Positions 27,668 through 36,431 are shown, counted from the stretch's first letter. The stretch is 64,000 nt of DNA from CAWIJJ01 sp963836405 (GCA_963836405.1 CAWIJL010000013.1:186001-250000), one strand, 5' to 3'. Translations and numbers: made by a program. The notes: generated by a model not told the origin, from the sequence alone.

Positions 27668-28171
27668 ATGGAGCTACGATTCTTCTTTCTGGAACAACTG
27701 GAACGGGAGGCACAGGCGTGCCGCAAGGTGCTGGACCGCGTGCCCGAAGGGCAGAACGCCTGGAAGCCTCACGAGCGGTCGATGGAACTCGGGTACCTGG
27801 CCGCGCTGGTGGCCACGATGCCGGGCTGGCCGGCGATGATGATCCGCCGCGACGACGTCGATCTCGGCGGCCCCGGTGAGAACCTCCGCACGGCCGCCGT
27901 GGAAACGAAAGGCGAGTTGATGAAGCTGCTGGACGAGGGACTGGCGAAATCGCGGGAAGCGCTTTCGACCACTACCGACGAGCATCTTCGCACGACGTGG
28001 CGAATTCGCTTCGGAGAGCAGGTGATGGCGGAGGGGCCGCGATACCGGATGATTGCGGATGGAGCACTGAGCCACCTGGCACATCACCGCGGCCAATTAA
28101 CGGTATACCTGCGGCTGAACGGAGCCAAAGTTCCGGCGCTCTATGGACCGAGCGCCGACGAACGGCAGTGA
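27668..28171 (+). CDS. DinB family protein
   Basis: A 167-residue DinB/YfiT-like four-helix-bundle protein. The start at 27668 is preceded by GGGAGG with good spacing; an in-frame ATG at 27635 lacks it. The pattern LEREAQACRKVLDRVPEGQNAWKPHERSMELGYLAALVATM is typical of the first helix pair with its metal-ligand His. A second His cluster lies in GALSHLAHHRGQLTVYLRLNGAKVPALYGPSADE, which is the family signature. DinB proteins include thiol-dependent transferases and enzymes of unknown function. The stop overlaps the start of the VOC-SpoIIE gene (TGATG), so the two are translationally coupled. Confidence 0.88.
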   Translation: MELRFFFLEQLEREAQACRKVLDRVPEGQNAWKPHERSMELGYLAALVATMPGWPAMMIRRDDVDLGGPGENLRTAAVETKGELMKLLDEGLAKSREALSTTTDEHLRTTWRIRFGEQVMAEGPRYRMIADGALSHLAHHRGQLTVYLRLNGAKVPALYGPSADERQ

Positions 28172-29361
28172 TGGACACGCCCGCGCCCTCGCTTCGCATC
28201 CATCACGCGACGATCTTTGTCCGCGACCAGGAGCGGAGCCTGCAATTCTATCGGGACCAGCTCGGCTTCAAAGTGGTGGCCGACTATCGCTTCAGCGAGA
28301 ACGAGCGGTTCGTGCTGGTGGAGCCCCCGGACGGCAGCACCTCGCTGGCGCTGGTGGCTCCGAAGCCGGGCTCGGCGGATTTCGGGCGTATTGGCCGGTC
28401 CGGCCGCACGGTGTTCGTCACGGACGATATTCGCGCGAAATTCCGGGAGTGGGAAAGCCGCGGCGTCCATTTTGACCGGCCTCCCTGGGAAGAGATTTGG
28501 GGAGGCGTGCTGACTTCGTTCGAGGACATCGACGGGAACCCGATGATCCTGGCGGGATGGGACGCGATCACGCGCGAAGTGGAAGAGAAACGCCGGGCCG
28601 CGGCGGAGCAACTGGAACGCGAGCGCAGGGCCGCGATCGAGCTGGCACTGGCACGGGAGGTTCAGGGGCGGCTCTTCCCGCAAGGGGCGCCGCCGGCCAG
28701 CACGCTGGACTATACGGGAGTCTGTATTCAGGCCCGGGCGGTGGGGGGCGACTACTACGACTTTCTGAATCTCGGCGGTGGTTATCTCGGCCTGGTGGTG
28801 GGCGATGTGTCCGGAAAGGGAATCGCGGCGGCGCTGATGATGTCGAACCTGCAGGCGAATCTGCGAAGCCAGTGTGCGGTGGCGCGGGATGAGCTCGCGC
28901 GGGCGCTGACGACAGTGAACCGGCTCTTTTACGAAAATACGCCGGGCGCCGCGTTCGCCACGCTGTTCTTTGCACAGTACAGCGAAGAAGATGGCCGTTT
29001 CACCTATGTCAACTGCGGCCATCCTCCGGCGCTGCTGATGCGGCATTCCGGCGGAGTGGAAAGGCTGAATCCGACGGCTTCGGTAGTCGGGCTGTTTCCG
29101 GACTGGGCCTGCGCGGTGGAGGAATGCGCGCTTGAACCGGGCGACACGGTGGTGATGTTTACCGATGGAGTCACCGAGGCGTTCGACGATGCAGACGAAG
29201 AGTTCGGAGAGGACCGCCTGATCGCGTCGATTACCATGCACCGGGAGAAAGCGCCGCGCGAACTGGCCGGCGCCGTGCTGGAAGAGATCACAAGGTTCGG
29301 CGGGCGCGATCGGAATGACGACATCACGATGGTGGTCGCCAGGCGGCGGATCGCGCCGTGA
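28171..29361 (+). CDS. VOC domain - coiled coil - SpoIIE/PP2C phosphatase fusion
   Basis: A 396-residue protein. The open frame begins upstream, but the ATG at 28171 overlaps the DinB stop. Residues of about 8-130 are a glyoxalase/VOC module (RIHHATIFVRDQERSLQFYRDQLGF, ending FEDIDGNPMILAG). Residues of about 130-165 form a charged coiled coil (EVEEKRRAAAEQLERERRAA). Residues of about 180-390 are a SpoIIE-type PP2C phosphatase, with VGGDYYDF, GDVSGKG, TDGVTE and DDITMVV marking the Asp metal ligands. Such phosphatases usually activate partner-switching pathways by dephosphorylating an anti-sigma antagonist. The VOC domain would be the sensor, perhaps for a small oxidised molecule; this is inference. 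Confidence 0.85.
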   Translation: MDTPAPSLRIHHATIFVRDQERSLQFYRDQLGFKVVADYRFSENERFVLVEPPDGSTSLALVAPKPGSADFGRIGRSGRTVFVTDDIRAKFREWESRGVHFDRPPWEEIWGGVLTSFEDIDGNPMILAGWDAITREVEEKRRAAAEQLERERRAAIELALAREVQGRLFPQGAPPASTLDYTGVCIQARAVGGDYYDFLNLGGGYLGLVVGDVSGKGIAAALMMSNLQANLRSQCAVARDELARALTTVNRLFYENTPGAAFATLFFAQYSEEDGRFTYVNCGHPPALLMRHSGGVERLNPTASVVGLFPDWACAVEECALEPGDTVVMFTDGVTEAFDDADEEFGEDRLIASITMHREKAPRELAGAVLEEITRFGGRDRNDDITMVVARRRIAP

Positions 29362-29383
29362 CTAACAGCCCGGCCGGCGGGAC

Positions 29384-29959
29384 TTACAGCGACTTACCGG
29401 CGAAGGAGGCGCACGACACGTTGGGGTGCCAGTTTTCGAACGCTCCGTTGGGATTGTCCTTCCACGCCCAGACGTGCAGCGTGTAAAAAGCCGGAAGGCC
29501 GAAGCGGTTGCGGGCATCAAACAGGTGAAGGACCTGTCCCATGAGCTTCGGCGGGCCTGAATGCGACTTATTCCAGGCATCGGCAAAGAGCACGAAATCG
29601 GCGCCGATCAGCCGCAAGCCTCCGTTCGCGGTGGGCTCGTAGATGACGATCGTGGGGCGGGCTGCGTCCAGGAGGCCGCTGTTCAGGAATTGTCCGTTCA
29701 CGTAGTGGAGCCCCATGGCACCGGCGCCCGGGCCGGTCACGCAGCGGAATTGCAGCGTGTAGCCTTCCGCCTCCGCCGCGGCCACATGCTTAAAACGCTC
29801 GGTCGAATCCCTGACGATTTTGAGCAGGGCTCCCGTGCTGTTCTGATGGGCCGTGAACGATTCGGGATCCATCTGAGAGTGGCCGCTCTGCGCGAGCGCG
29901 CGCGGAGGGCAGAAGCCGATGAGCAGGAGAGCGGTCACGGTCATTGTAATTGGTGTCAT
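29384..29959 (-). CDS. hypothetical exported protein
   Basis: About 191 residues from the ATG at 29959; an in-frame GTG at 29977 is an alternative. The N-terminus is a Sec signal (TMTVTALLLIGFCPPRALAQ). The mature protein has a GPGAGAMGLHYVN stretch and conserved-looking aromatic blocks such as YTLHVWAWKDNPNGAFENWHPNVSC near the C-terminus. I do not assign a family. Similar exported proteins occur widely in soil bacteria, where the histidines (GLHYVN, LHVWAW, WHPNV) might bind a metal. It follows the FAD oxidase gene on the same strand, 37 bp downstream, and is probably the last gene of the TssA-TIR run. Confidence 0.6.
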   Translation of the reverse strand: MTPITMTVTALLLIGFCPPRALAQSGHSQMDPESFTAHQNSTGALLKIVRDSTERFKHVAAAEAEGYTLQFRCVTGPGAGAMGLHYVNGQFLNSGLLDAARPTIVIYEPTANGGLRLIGADFVLFADAWNKSHSGPPKLMGQVLHLFDARNRFGLPAFYTLHVWAWKDNPNGAFENWHPNVSCASFAGKSL

Positions 29960-29996
29960 AGATCGAATATCCTTCACTTAGTAAGTAAGCCTCCCG

Positions 29997-31397
29997 CTAT
30001 GCCGCCGGGCGGATGTTCTGGTTCACGCGGAAGAAATTGCCGGGATCGTACTTGGCTTTGACGGCGGCCAGGCGGTCGTAATTGCGCCGGTAACTTGCCC
30101 GTATGCGATCTTCGCCTTCTTCCATCATGAAATTCAGGTAAGCGCCGCCGGCGGACAAGGGGTGCAGGTCATTGTAGTAGTCCCTGGCCCAAGTGGTAAT
30201 CTTGCCGCTGTTGGCCGGATCGGGATCGACGCCGACGATCACGCCGCTCCAAACGGCATCGCGATGGCCGAAAGCCGTCTCGGCCTCGCCCACGCGGTTC
30301 ACTTTTCCATTCACCGGGTAGAGGTGCATGGTGGACTGCCAGGTGGGCAGGCGGGAGCCGTGTTCCAGGTGCTTTGCGATCGCCTCGTCGGTGAGCTCCT
30401 TGAAGAAATCGCCTTTCCAATACCACTGCATGCCGGGGGGATAGATCGGATCGAACATTCCCTGGAGCATCGGGTAAGGCATGGGCGCGAAGAACTCGAA
30501 TGCGGGCGGGCGGTAGGCGCGCAGCGGCTCGAGAATGGTGTTGGCCTGCTCCATGGAGCCCTGATAACACCACACGATGCCGCACATCTTGCGGAGGTGC
30601 AGCTCCTCGGGGAAAGGCGGCCCAGGGGGGACGGTCATCATGGCGAAGAAGCCGTTCATTTCCTCGGGCGCCTGCGTGATGAATTCGCGGTACCAACGCA
30701 TAACGTCGGCGGCATCTTCGAGATTCCAGACCATGGGGCCGGCGCAAACCATTCCGACCGGGTGCGCCTGGAACAGGAACGAGGTCACGATGCCGAAGTT
30801 TCCGCCTCCGCCGCGCACGGCCCAGAAGAGGTCGGGATTCTCGTCGGCGCTGGCGACGACGAAGCGGCCGTCCGCCAGCACCATGTCGACGGAGAGCAGG
30901 TTGTCGATGGTGAGGCCGTACTTGCGGGCGAGATGGCCGATTCCTCCGCCCAGCGTCAGGCCGGCGACTCCGGTGCTGGAGATGATCCCCGAAGGCACGG
31001 CCAGGCCGAAGGCGTGCGTAGCATGGTCGACGTCGCTCCACTTGCAACCCGCGCCCACCAGGACGGTGCGCGATGCAGGATCGACGCGCACGTATCGGAT
31101 CGGCGCGAGATCGATAACGAGTCCGTCATCGCATACGCCCAGGCCTGCCGCATTGTGGCCGCCGCCGCGGACCGAGACGCGCAGCTCGGTGGCGTTGGCC
31201 ATGCGCACGGCGGCGATCACGTCGGCGACGTCGGTACATTGGGCGATCAGGCGCGGCTTGCGATCGATCATGCCGTTGTAAACTTTGCGGGCCTCGTCGT
31301 AGCCGGCATTTCCGGGCTCGAGTACGGTGCCGCGGAACTGGCCGCGAAAATCGAGAACCGCTTTTTGTAGGTCGGCAGTAGCTTGCTGTAAAGGCAT
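29997..31397 (-). CDS. FAD-linked oxidoreductase with BBE domain (second copy)
   Basis: A 466-residue flavoprotein. The ATG at 31397 was chosen because AAGGAGGG lies 5 bases upstream; the frame is open 10 codons further. The FAD domain shows SVRGGGHNAAGLG (His for covalent flavin), then GIISSTGVAGLTLGGGIGHL, and the BBE tail is GGAYLNFMMEEGEDRIRASYRRNYDRLAAVKAKYDPGNFFRVNQNI. It is a paralog of the oxidase at 10.5-11.9 kb, similar over its full length. The two differ in the region that lines the substrate pocket. It lies 70 bp downstream of the SARP-type regulator on the same strand, so it may be part of that operon or its target. Confidence 0.88.
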   Translation of the reverse strand: MPLQQATADLQKAVLDFRGQFRGTVLEPGNAGYDEARKVYNGMIDRKPRLIAQCTDVADVIAAVRMANATELRVSVRGGGHNAAGLGVCDDGLVIDLAPIRYVRVDPASRTVLVGAGCKWSDVDHATHAFGLAVPSGIISSTGVAGLTLGGGIGHLARKYGLTIDNLLSVDMVLADGRFVVASADENPDLFWAVRGGGGNFGIVTSFLFQAHPVGMVCAGPMVWNLEDAADVMRWYREFITQAPEEMNGFFAMMTVPPGPPFPEELHLRKMCGIVWCYQGSMEQANTILEPLRAYRPPAFEFFAPMPYPMLQGMFDPIYPPGMQWYWKGDFFKELTDEAIAKHLEHGSRLPTWQSTMHLYPVNGKVNRVGEAETAFGHRDAVWSGVIVGVDPDPANSGKITTWARDYYNDLHPLSAGGAYLNFMMEEGEDRIRASYRRNYDRLAAVKAKYDPGNFFRVNQNIRPAA

Positions 31398-31467
31398 TTT
31401 TCCCTCCTTGGACGGCGCGGACGTCAATCTCCCGCGCCGATATTTCTACTGTGAACGAGGGGGCGTT

Positions 31468-34400
31468 CTAAGAGCGTTCCGTGGAGGCGGATGCAGCCGT
31501 TCGGCCGGCCAGAGTTAACAATTTGCGTTCGAAGGCGAGAGAACCGGAGCGGCGGGCAGCGTCGATGCCGCGCTCGAAACTAGCGCGGGCCGCTTGGGCG
31601 TTTCCAAGGGCGCCGAGCAACAGGCCTTGCTGCCGGTGCAATTCGGCCACGGCCCATTCTTCGCCGTTCTTGCCGGCCACCGCGAACCCGGCGGAGACGC
31701 TCGCCAGCGCCTCGCCCGGCTTGCCGGCCCGCGCGAGCGTCTCCGCCAGCAGCGCCAGGTAGTACGGCAGGCGAACCTCGGCGCCGAGGACACGCAGCGC
31801 CTCCAGCCCCTCGCGAAGTTGGGCCAGTCCCTGGGCCAGATCGCCCTCGGCGGCGCCGGCCCACCCGGTCACGATATTTCCCATGGCGAGGTAATACCTG
31901 AAGCCGTGCCGCCGGCACAGGTCCACGGCTTCCCGCCCGCGTTCGAGCGCGGCACGGCTGTCGCCGCGGAAGGCGTGCAGGAGGGCGAAGTAGTCGAGCG
32001 CGATGGCCTGACTGAAGGGGTCGCGAATGCGGTTGGCCGCGGCGACGGCTTCGAGGGCGTGCGTATCCGCACCGGTGCCGTCTTCGCGATGCCAGGAAAG
32101 ATGCGCCAGGTAGGCGCGGCAAAATACACCCAGGTCCGGACCGGCGAACATCGACAGGACCGACCCGGCGGATCCGTCGTGCATGCCGAAGGCCGAGGTC
32201 ATGTGCCGGAGTGACTCTTGCAGATGGCCCAGATGAAAGGAGCAGCTTCCCAGCAGGAACTCGGCGGCCATCATCAACCCGGGGGCCGGCGACTGTTCGG
32301 CCGCCTGGCGGAATTCGAGGCTGAACTCGAGCGCTTTCGCGAGATCGCCGCGGACGACGTGGAAAACCCATGCACCGCTGAGAATTGCAAAACTGCCGCG
32401 GCCGTCGAGGCGTTTGGAAAGTTCGAGGGCGCGGTGGTACGTTTCGCCCACTTCGGGCGCGGAGTATCCTTCGGTGGTGACCAGCGCGGGACCAAGGGTA
32501 ACCAGGAGATCAAGCTCCTGCGTGAGGCGGCGCTCGGACTCGGAGAACCCGCGGCAGAGTGCAAGGGCGCGGCGCAGCAGGTCGGCCGCTTCGGTGTCCG
32601 CGTATCGCTGGCGCGCGTAGGCAGCCGCCCGCGCGTAATGTTCGATGGCCTCTTCGGCCAGTCCGGCGCGTTCGAAATGCGAGGCGATCTGTCCGTTCCA
32701 GCTTTCGATATCGGCGCCACTAATTTCGATCAGGGCCCGGGCCACGCGCCGGTGCAGGAACCGCCCGCGTACGAGGCTCAGTTCTGCGTAGGCGACTTCG
32801 CGAAGGCAGTCGTGGGTGAAATCGTACTCGGAAGGACCGCGGCTCTCCACGATGCGGCGGCGCCAGAGTTCGTCGAGGGCCTGGGAAACGCTGGCTTCGT
32901 CCCAATCGGTGGCCTTCTCCAGCAATTCGAAGGAGAAGGGCCGCCCGATCGCGCTGGCGATGCCGGCGAGCTCGTAGGAAGGCGCGGTCAACTGGGACAG
33001 GCGCGCGGCGATGACGGCGTGTACGCGCGTGCTTTGCAGGCCGGCACGGACACTCTCGACGACAAACAGCGGATTGCCGCGAGTGGCGCGGAAGATCTCG
33101 CCCAGGTTGCCGCTCGCGAGCGGTTTCAAGGATTCGAGGCGGGCGAGCTCGGCGGTCTGCTCCGCGTCGAGGGGCTCGAGCGGAATCTCCGACACGATGC
33201 CGGACAGCCGCAATCCCGCGACGAAGCGGTCGAAGGGATGTTCGCGGCCGGTTTCCTCCGCGCGCACCGTTCCGAGCAGGAGGATGCCGGCCGCGGCGGG
33301 GGAGGTGAAGAGCGCGTTGAGCCACTCGAAGGAATCGGGGTCGCACCATTGCATGTCGTCCAGAAACAGCAGCAGCGGCTTGCGGCTTTTTCCAATCGCG
33401 GCGCTCATCGATTCGTAGAAATAAAGGCGCTGCCAGCTCTCGGTGAGCGGGCTGGGTTGCGGGGATGGGAGCGGCCCGGCGGCGGCCTGCTCGTGGATTT
33501 CCGGCACCAGGCGGGCCAGCTCCGTGACCTGCTCGGGTTTGAGGCCCGACCATCCCGCGCGAACGGCGTCGGAACGCAGCCACTCCGCCACCGGCGCATA
33601 CGCTACCTGGCCCTGCCCGGCGTAGCACCGGCTGCGCGCCGCCGCATGTCCCTGGCGCACGCATGTCTGCAACACTTCGTCGGCGAGCCGGGTTTTGCCG
33701 ATCCCCGGTTCGCCCGAGATCAGGGCCACGCGCGGACCCTCTTCCACGGCGGATTCCCAAGCCGCGATCAGCCGGTGAAACTCCGGCGCGCGGCCGACGA
33801 GGGCGCCCGCTTTCGGCTGCGGCGCCGGCCTGGTGGCGCGGGGCGAGGGGGTCCGCTCGCGCGCGGTGGCGGGCTCCGGATCCGCTTTGAGGATGCGTTC
33901 GAACAGCTCCACGGTTGCCGGGCCCGGTTCCACACCCATCTCGCGCCGCAACACGCGCATGCACTGGTGGTAGGCGCGGAGCGCGCTGGAGCGGTCGTGA
34001 TTGGCGGCGTGCAGCCGGATGAGCAGTTGATGGTGGGACTCGCCCAGGGGATCGAGCGCGACCAGTCGTTCGGCGCACGGAATGGCCGCCGCGTAGTCCC
34101 GCTGCTCCTCGAGCAGCGTGGCGAGGCGGTGGAGCGCCTCGGAAACGCGCTTTCGGTAGTCGTCGCGCAAGGGAGCGAGCCAGTCGTCGTAAAGACCGGG
34201 CAGGAGGTCGTCTTCATACAACTGGACGGCGGTGGTCAGCGACTGGATTTCGAGGGCGCGCTGGTTTTGGGCGCGTGCGGAAGTGGCCGCGGCCAGGGCC
34301 TTCTGGAAATCGGCGACGTCGATCTCACAGGTTTCATGCTGCCGCCACCGGACGGCGAAGTGCGTGGTTTCGAGCGAGCTGCATTCGGCCGGCAGGGCCC

Positions 34401-34614
34401 GCTTCAGGTGATGGAGCAGTTGGCGCAGATTGGTGCGGGCCTGGGATTCGCTGGAAGCCGGCCACAGCAGGAAGGCGAGATGCTCCCGCGGTTGGGGCGC
34501 ATCCCCATGAAGTATCAGGTACGCGATGAGGGACTGGAGGCGGCTGGTGTTGACGGCCGCGACCGGGCTCCCCTCGAAGCTGATTCGCAGGTTGCCGAAT
34601 AGCTTGATCCGCAT
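31468..34614 (-). CDS. AfsR/SARP-type regulator with BTAD and AAA ATPase domains
   Basis: A 1048-residue regulator. Residues of about 1-90 are an OmpR-type winged helix; 95-245 are the bacterial transcriptional activation domain (BTAD), with the LYEDDLLPGLYDDWLAPLRDDYR and ALRAYHQCMRVLRREMGVEPGPAT signatures. An AAA-type ATPase module follows, with Walker A GEPGIGKT at about 301-308 and a Walker B-like LLFLDDMQW at about 408. Residues of about 600-1048 are TPR-like repeats (for example LALCRGFSESERRLTQELDLL). This is the AfsR/MalT-like STAND architecture, which acts as an ATP-controlled switch. It starts 14 bp after the TssA-TIR gene stop, so both are probably co-transcribed. Targets are unknown. 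Confidence 0.85.
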   Translation of the reverse strand: MRIKLFGNLRISFEGSPVAAVNTSRLQSLIAYLILHGDAPQPREHLAFLLWPASSESQARTNLRQLLHHLKRALPAECSSLETTHFAVRWRQHETCEIDVADFQKALAAATSARAQNQRALEIQSLTTAVQLYEDDLLPGLYDDWLAPLRDDYRKRVSEALHRLATLLEEQRDYAAAIPCAERLVALDPLGESHHQLLIRLHAANHDRSSALRAYHQCMRVLRREMGVEPGPATVELFERILKADPEPATARERTPSPRATRPAPQPKAGALVGRAPEFHRLIAAWESAVEEGPRVALISGEPGIGKTRLADEVLQTCVRQGHAAARSRCYAGQGQVAYAPVAEWLRSDAVRAGWSGLKPEQVTELARLVPEIHEQAAAGPLPSPQPSPLTESWQRLYFYESMSAAIGKSRKPLLLFLDDMQWCDPDSFEWLNALFTSPAAAGILLLGTVRAEETGREHPFDRFVAGLRLSGIVSEIPLEPLDAEQTAELARLESLKPLASGNLGEIFRATRGNPLFVVESVRAGLQSTRVHAVIAARLSQLTAPSYELAGIASAIGRPFSFELLEKATDWDEASVSQALDELWRRRIVESRGPSEYDFTHDCLREVAYAELSLVRGRFLHRRVARALIEISGADIESWNGQIASHFERAGLAEEAIEHYARAAAYARQRYADTEAADLLRRALALCRGFSESERRLTQELDLLVTLGPALVTTEGYSAPEVGETYHRALELSKRLDGRGSFAILSGAWVFHVVRGDLAKALEFSLEFRQAAEQSPAPGLMMAAEFLLGSCSFHLGHLQESLRHMTSAFGMHDGSAGSVLSMFAGPDLGVFCRAYLAHLSWHREDGTGADTHALEAVAAANRIRDPFSQAIALDYFALLHAFRGDSRAALERGREAVDLCRRHGFRYYLAMGNIVTGWAGAAEGDLAQGLAQLREGLEALRVLGAEVRLPYYLALLAETLARAGKPGEALASVSAGFAVAGKNGEEWAVAELHRQQGLLLGALGNAQAARASFERGIDAARRSGSLAFERKLLTLAGRTAASASTERS

Positions 34615-34628
34615 GCTACTTAGGTAGT

Positions 34629-36185
34629 TTACGACGGGGCGGCGGATCTCAGCGGCGCTTTCCCGAACCTGCGCCGCTCAAACGCCAGCATCCAATCGTT
34701 GAAGTGCAGTCCAGCCAGCTCCGGCGGAGGCGGGGCTTCCTCGGCGGGCTGGAGGGGCACGGGGTCGATCAAGCCGGGACGTCCGGTGCCGAGCGCGGTA
34801 CGCCACTCCTGCTCCACCGACATGGAGTTGCGCGCGTGGACCGACCAAAAAAGATAAAACACGTCGCTCAAAGCAATCAGCTTTTCTATTTCGGACTGCC
34901 AGTTGCTGCCGGAACGGAGAGTGAGCACATCGAAGAAGATCTCCATGTGCGGAGCGGCCTTGCAGATTCCCTGGATGCGTCCGAGAACTTCGTCGCGATC
35001 GGCGGAAGCGTAGGAGGCGAAGGCGCGTCGGATCCAGGTGTCGCGGGCGGCGATCCGGCCCGGCGCGGCGCTGGCGGCTTCGAGCACGAATTGCACCTTC
35101 GCCACCTGCACGCCGCTCGCGTAGATCACGGCCCTTCCTGGAAACGAGCGCGGGCCGGAACCGGGAAGCGTGAACACGAAATTGACGGAGCCGATCTCGC
35201 CATCCCAGAGGACCGAGTCCTCGGGGTCATCCACACGCACGCCGGGAATCTCGAGCCGGACGGTGAGGAGGACGCCGCGGCCGATACGGACCGGTCCCCT
35301 GGAAACGGACATGAAATCGGCGGCAGCAAGTCCGCGGTACTGCCGGCCGGCGCGGTCCAGAACCTCGGCGCGCTGGGCGTCTGAATGCACCCATAGGGAA
35401 AGGACGGCGGCGACGGCGGGCTCGATGGCGAAGGGGGCCGTGAACGTGAAGTGAAGCAGGTCCGGGGCAAGTTGCGGGCCCACGGCTTCGGCGGCGCACC
35501 CCACGTTCTCCACGGCTGCTTTCGGGATTAGGGATTCGATATCCAGCCGAACCGTTTCGAGGGTGCGGCGCAGGACGTCGACGCTCGGGGCATCCCCCGC
35601 AAAGCGCGCCTCACAGACTGCGTCCAATTCGTCGAGGGCCGCGAGGCAGGCGTCGAGTTCGTGGACGCGCGCCGGGGAGACGCGTCCGGCCGGTTCCTCA
35701 GGTTGCGGCGCGGTTCGATTGCAGGCGGCCGACAAGTCGAACCAGGTCATTCCCGCAGACGACAACGGCACGCTTTTGACCGCCGCGTCGAGCCGCGAGC
35801 CGGCCCACTCCAGGGGTGCGGCGCGGAACTCCAGGTCGTCGTCCACCGGCAGCGGGTAGAGGGTGGGCCAAAAATCCTGCACGAGCGATCGGAGCACGAT
35901 CAGCCCTTCGGCGAGCCCGGGAAGTCCGTCGCGATGGAGGAGGGCCTCGGTGAGCCACGAGGCGATGCGGAGATCTTTGGTGTGGTTGACGAGGGCGTCG
36001 GTGCAGAGTTCGGCGACTGCCGCCCAGTCGGCGGTCTTCCGCTCTCGCTGCCAGACTCCCTGGGGAAGGTCGGGCTCTTCGCGGCGGGCTTCTTTGATCC
36101 GCTCGAAGAGCGTGGAATAACGAATGTCTTCGCCGCTGGGGTTGGGCCCCGGAATCGGCCGTAACAGATCGGAGACCGCGGGCAT
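34629..36185 (-). CDS. TssA/ImpA N-terminal domain - beta domain - TIR domain protein
   Basis: A 518-residue protein with an unusual layout. Residues of about 8-130 match the ImpA_N domain of the type VI secretion protein TssA (LLRPIPGPNPSGEDIRYSTLFERIKEARREE, then DLRIASWLTEALLHRDGLPGLAEGL). Residues of about 240-370 are a beta-rich module (RGVLLTVRLEIPGVRV, then SFPGRAVIYASGVQVAKVQFVL) of the kind that occurs next to TIR and caspase-like domains. Residues of about 387-475 look like a TIR domain: AFASYASADRDEV, FFDVLTLRSGSNWQSEIEKLI, then FYLFWSVHARNSMSVEQEW, with Glu460 a candidate NADase residue. No other T6SS gene is near. It may work in signalling or defence rather than secretion; this is inference. 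It is the first gene of a run with the SARP-type ATPase. Confidence 0.78.
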   Translation of the reverse strand: MPAVSDLLRPIPGPNPSGEDIRYSTLFERIKEARREEPDLPQGVWQRERKTADWAAVAELCTDALVNHTKDLRIASWLTEALLHRDGLPGLAEGLIVLRSLVQDFWPTLYPLPVDDDLEFRAAPLEWAGSRLDAAVKSVPLSSAGMTWFDLSAACNRTAPQPEEPAGRVSPARVHELDACLAALDELDAVCEARFAGDAPSVDVLRRTLETVRLDIESLIPKAAVENVGCAAEAVGPQLAPDLLHFTFTAPFAIEPAVAAVLSLWVHSDAQRAEVLDRAGRQYRGLAAADFMSVSRGPVRIGRGVLLTVRLEIPGVRVDDPEDSVLWDGEIGSVNFVFTLPGSGPRSFPGRAVIYASGVQVAKVQFVLEAASAAPGRIAARDTWIRRAFASYASADRDEVLGRIQGICKAAPHMEIFFDVLTLRSGSNWQSEIEKLIALSDVFYLFWSVHARNSMSVEQEWRTALGTGRPGLIDPVPLQPAEEAPPPPELAGLHFNDWMLAFERRRFGKAPLRSAAPS

Positions 36186-36431
36186 GATGCCTCCCTTCAG
36201 CCGGACTTTGGTTGCATTTTAGCCGCTTTTGTGAAAACAGGCCAAAGATTATTTCAGGGCGTTTTAAGGGCCGGCGATGACATTCACATGGGCGACGGAG
36301 CGGTGATTTCGAGACCAATGTCGTGCTGCCGTCACGCGGGCGCGATCCAAAGCGGCGCGGGCGCCCCGGGGCTGGCCACTTCAGAGAGCGGGCGACGAGT
36401 TCGTTAACATGAACCGGTGTAGACTCGGATC

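Noticed and set aside
32218..34602. A 794-codon plus-strand open frame over the SARP-type regulator
   Set aside because: It is antisense to a gene with clear BTAD and ATPase motifs, and its protein has an unnatural Gly/Arg/Val-rich composition.
34629..36185. A type VI secretion cluster
   Set aside because: Only the TssA-like N-terminal domain is present. No TssB, TssC, Hcp, VgrG, ClpV or TssJKLM genes are in the window.
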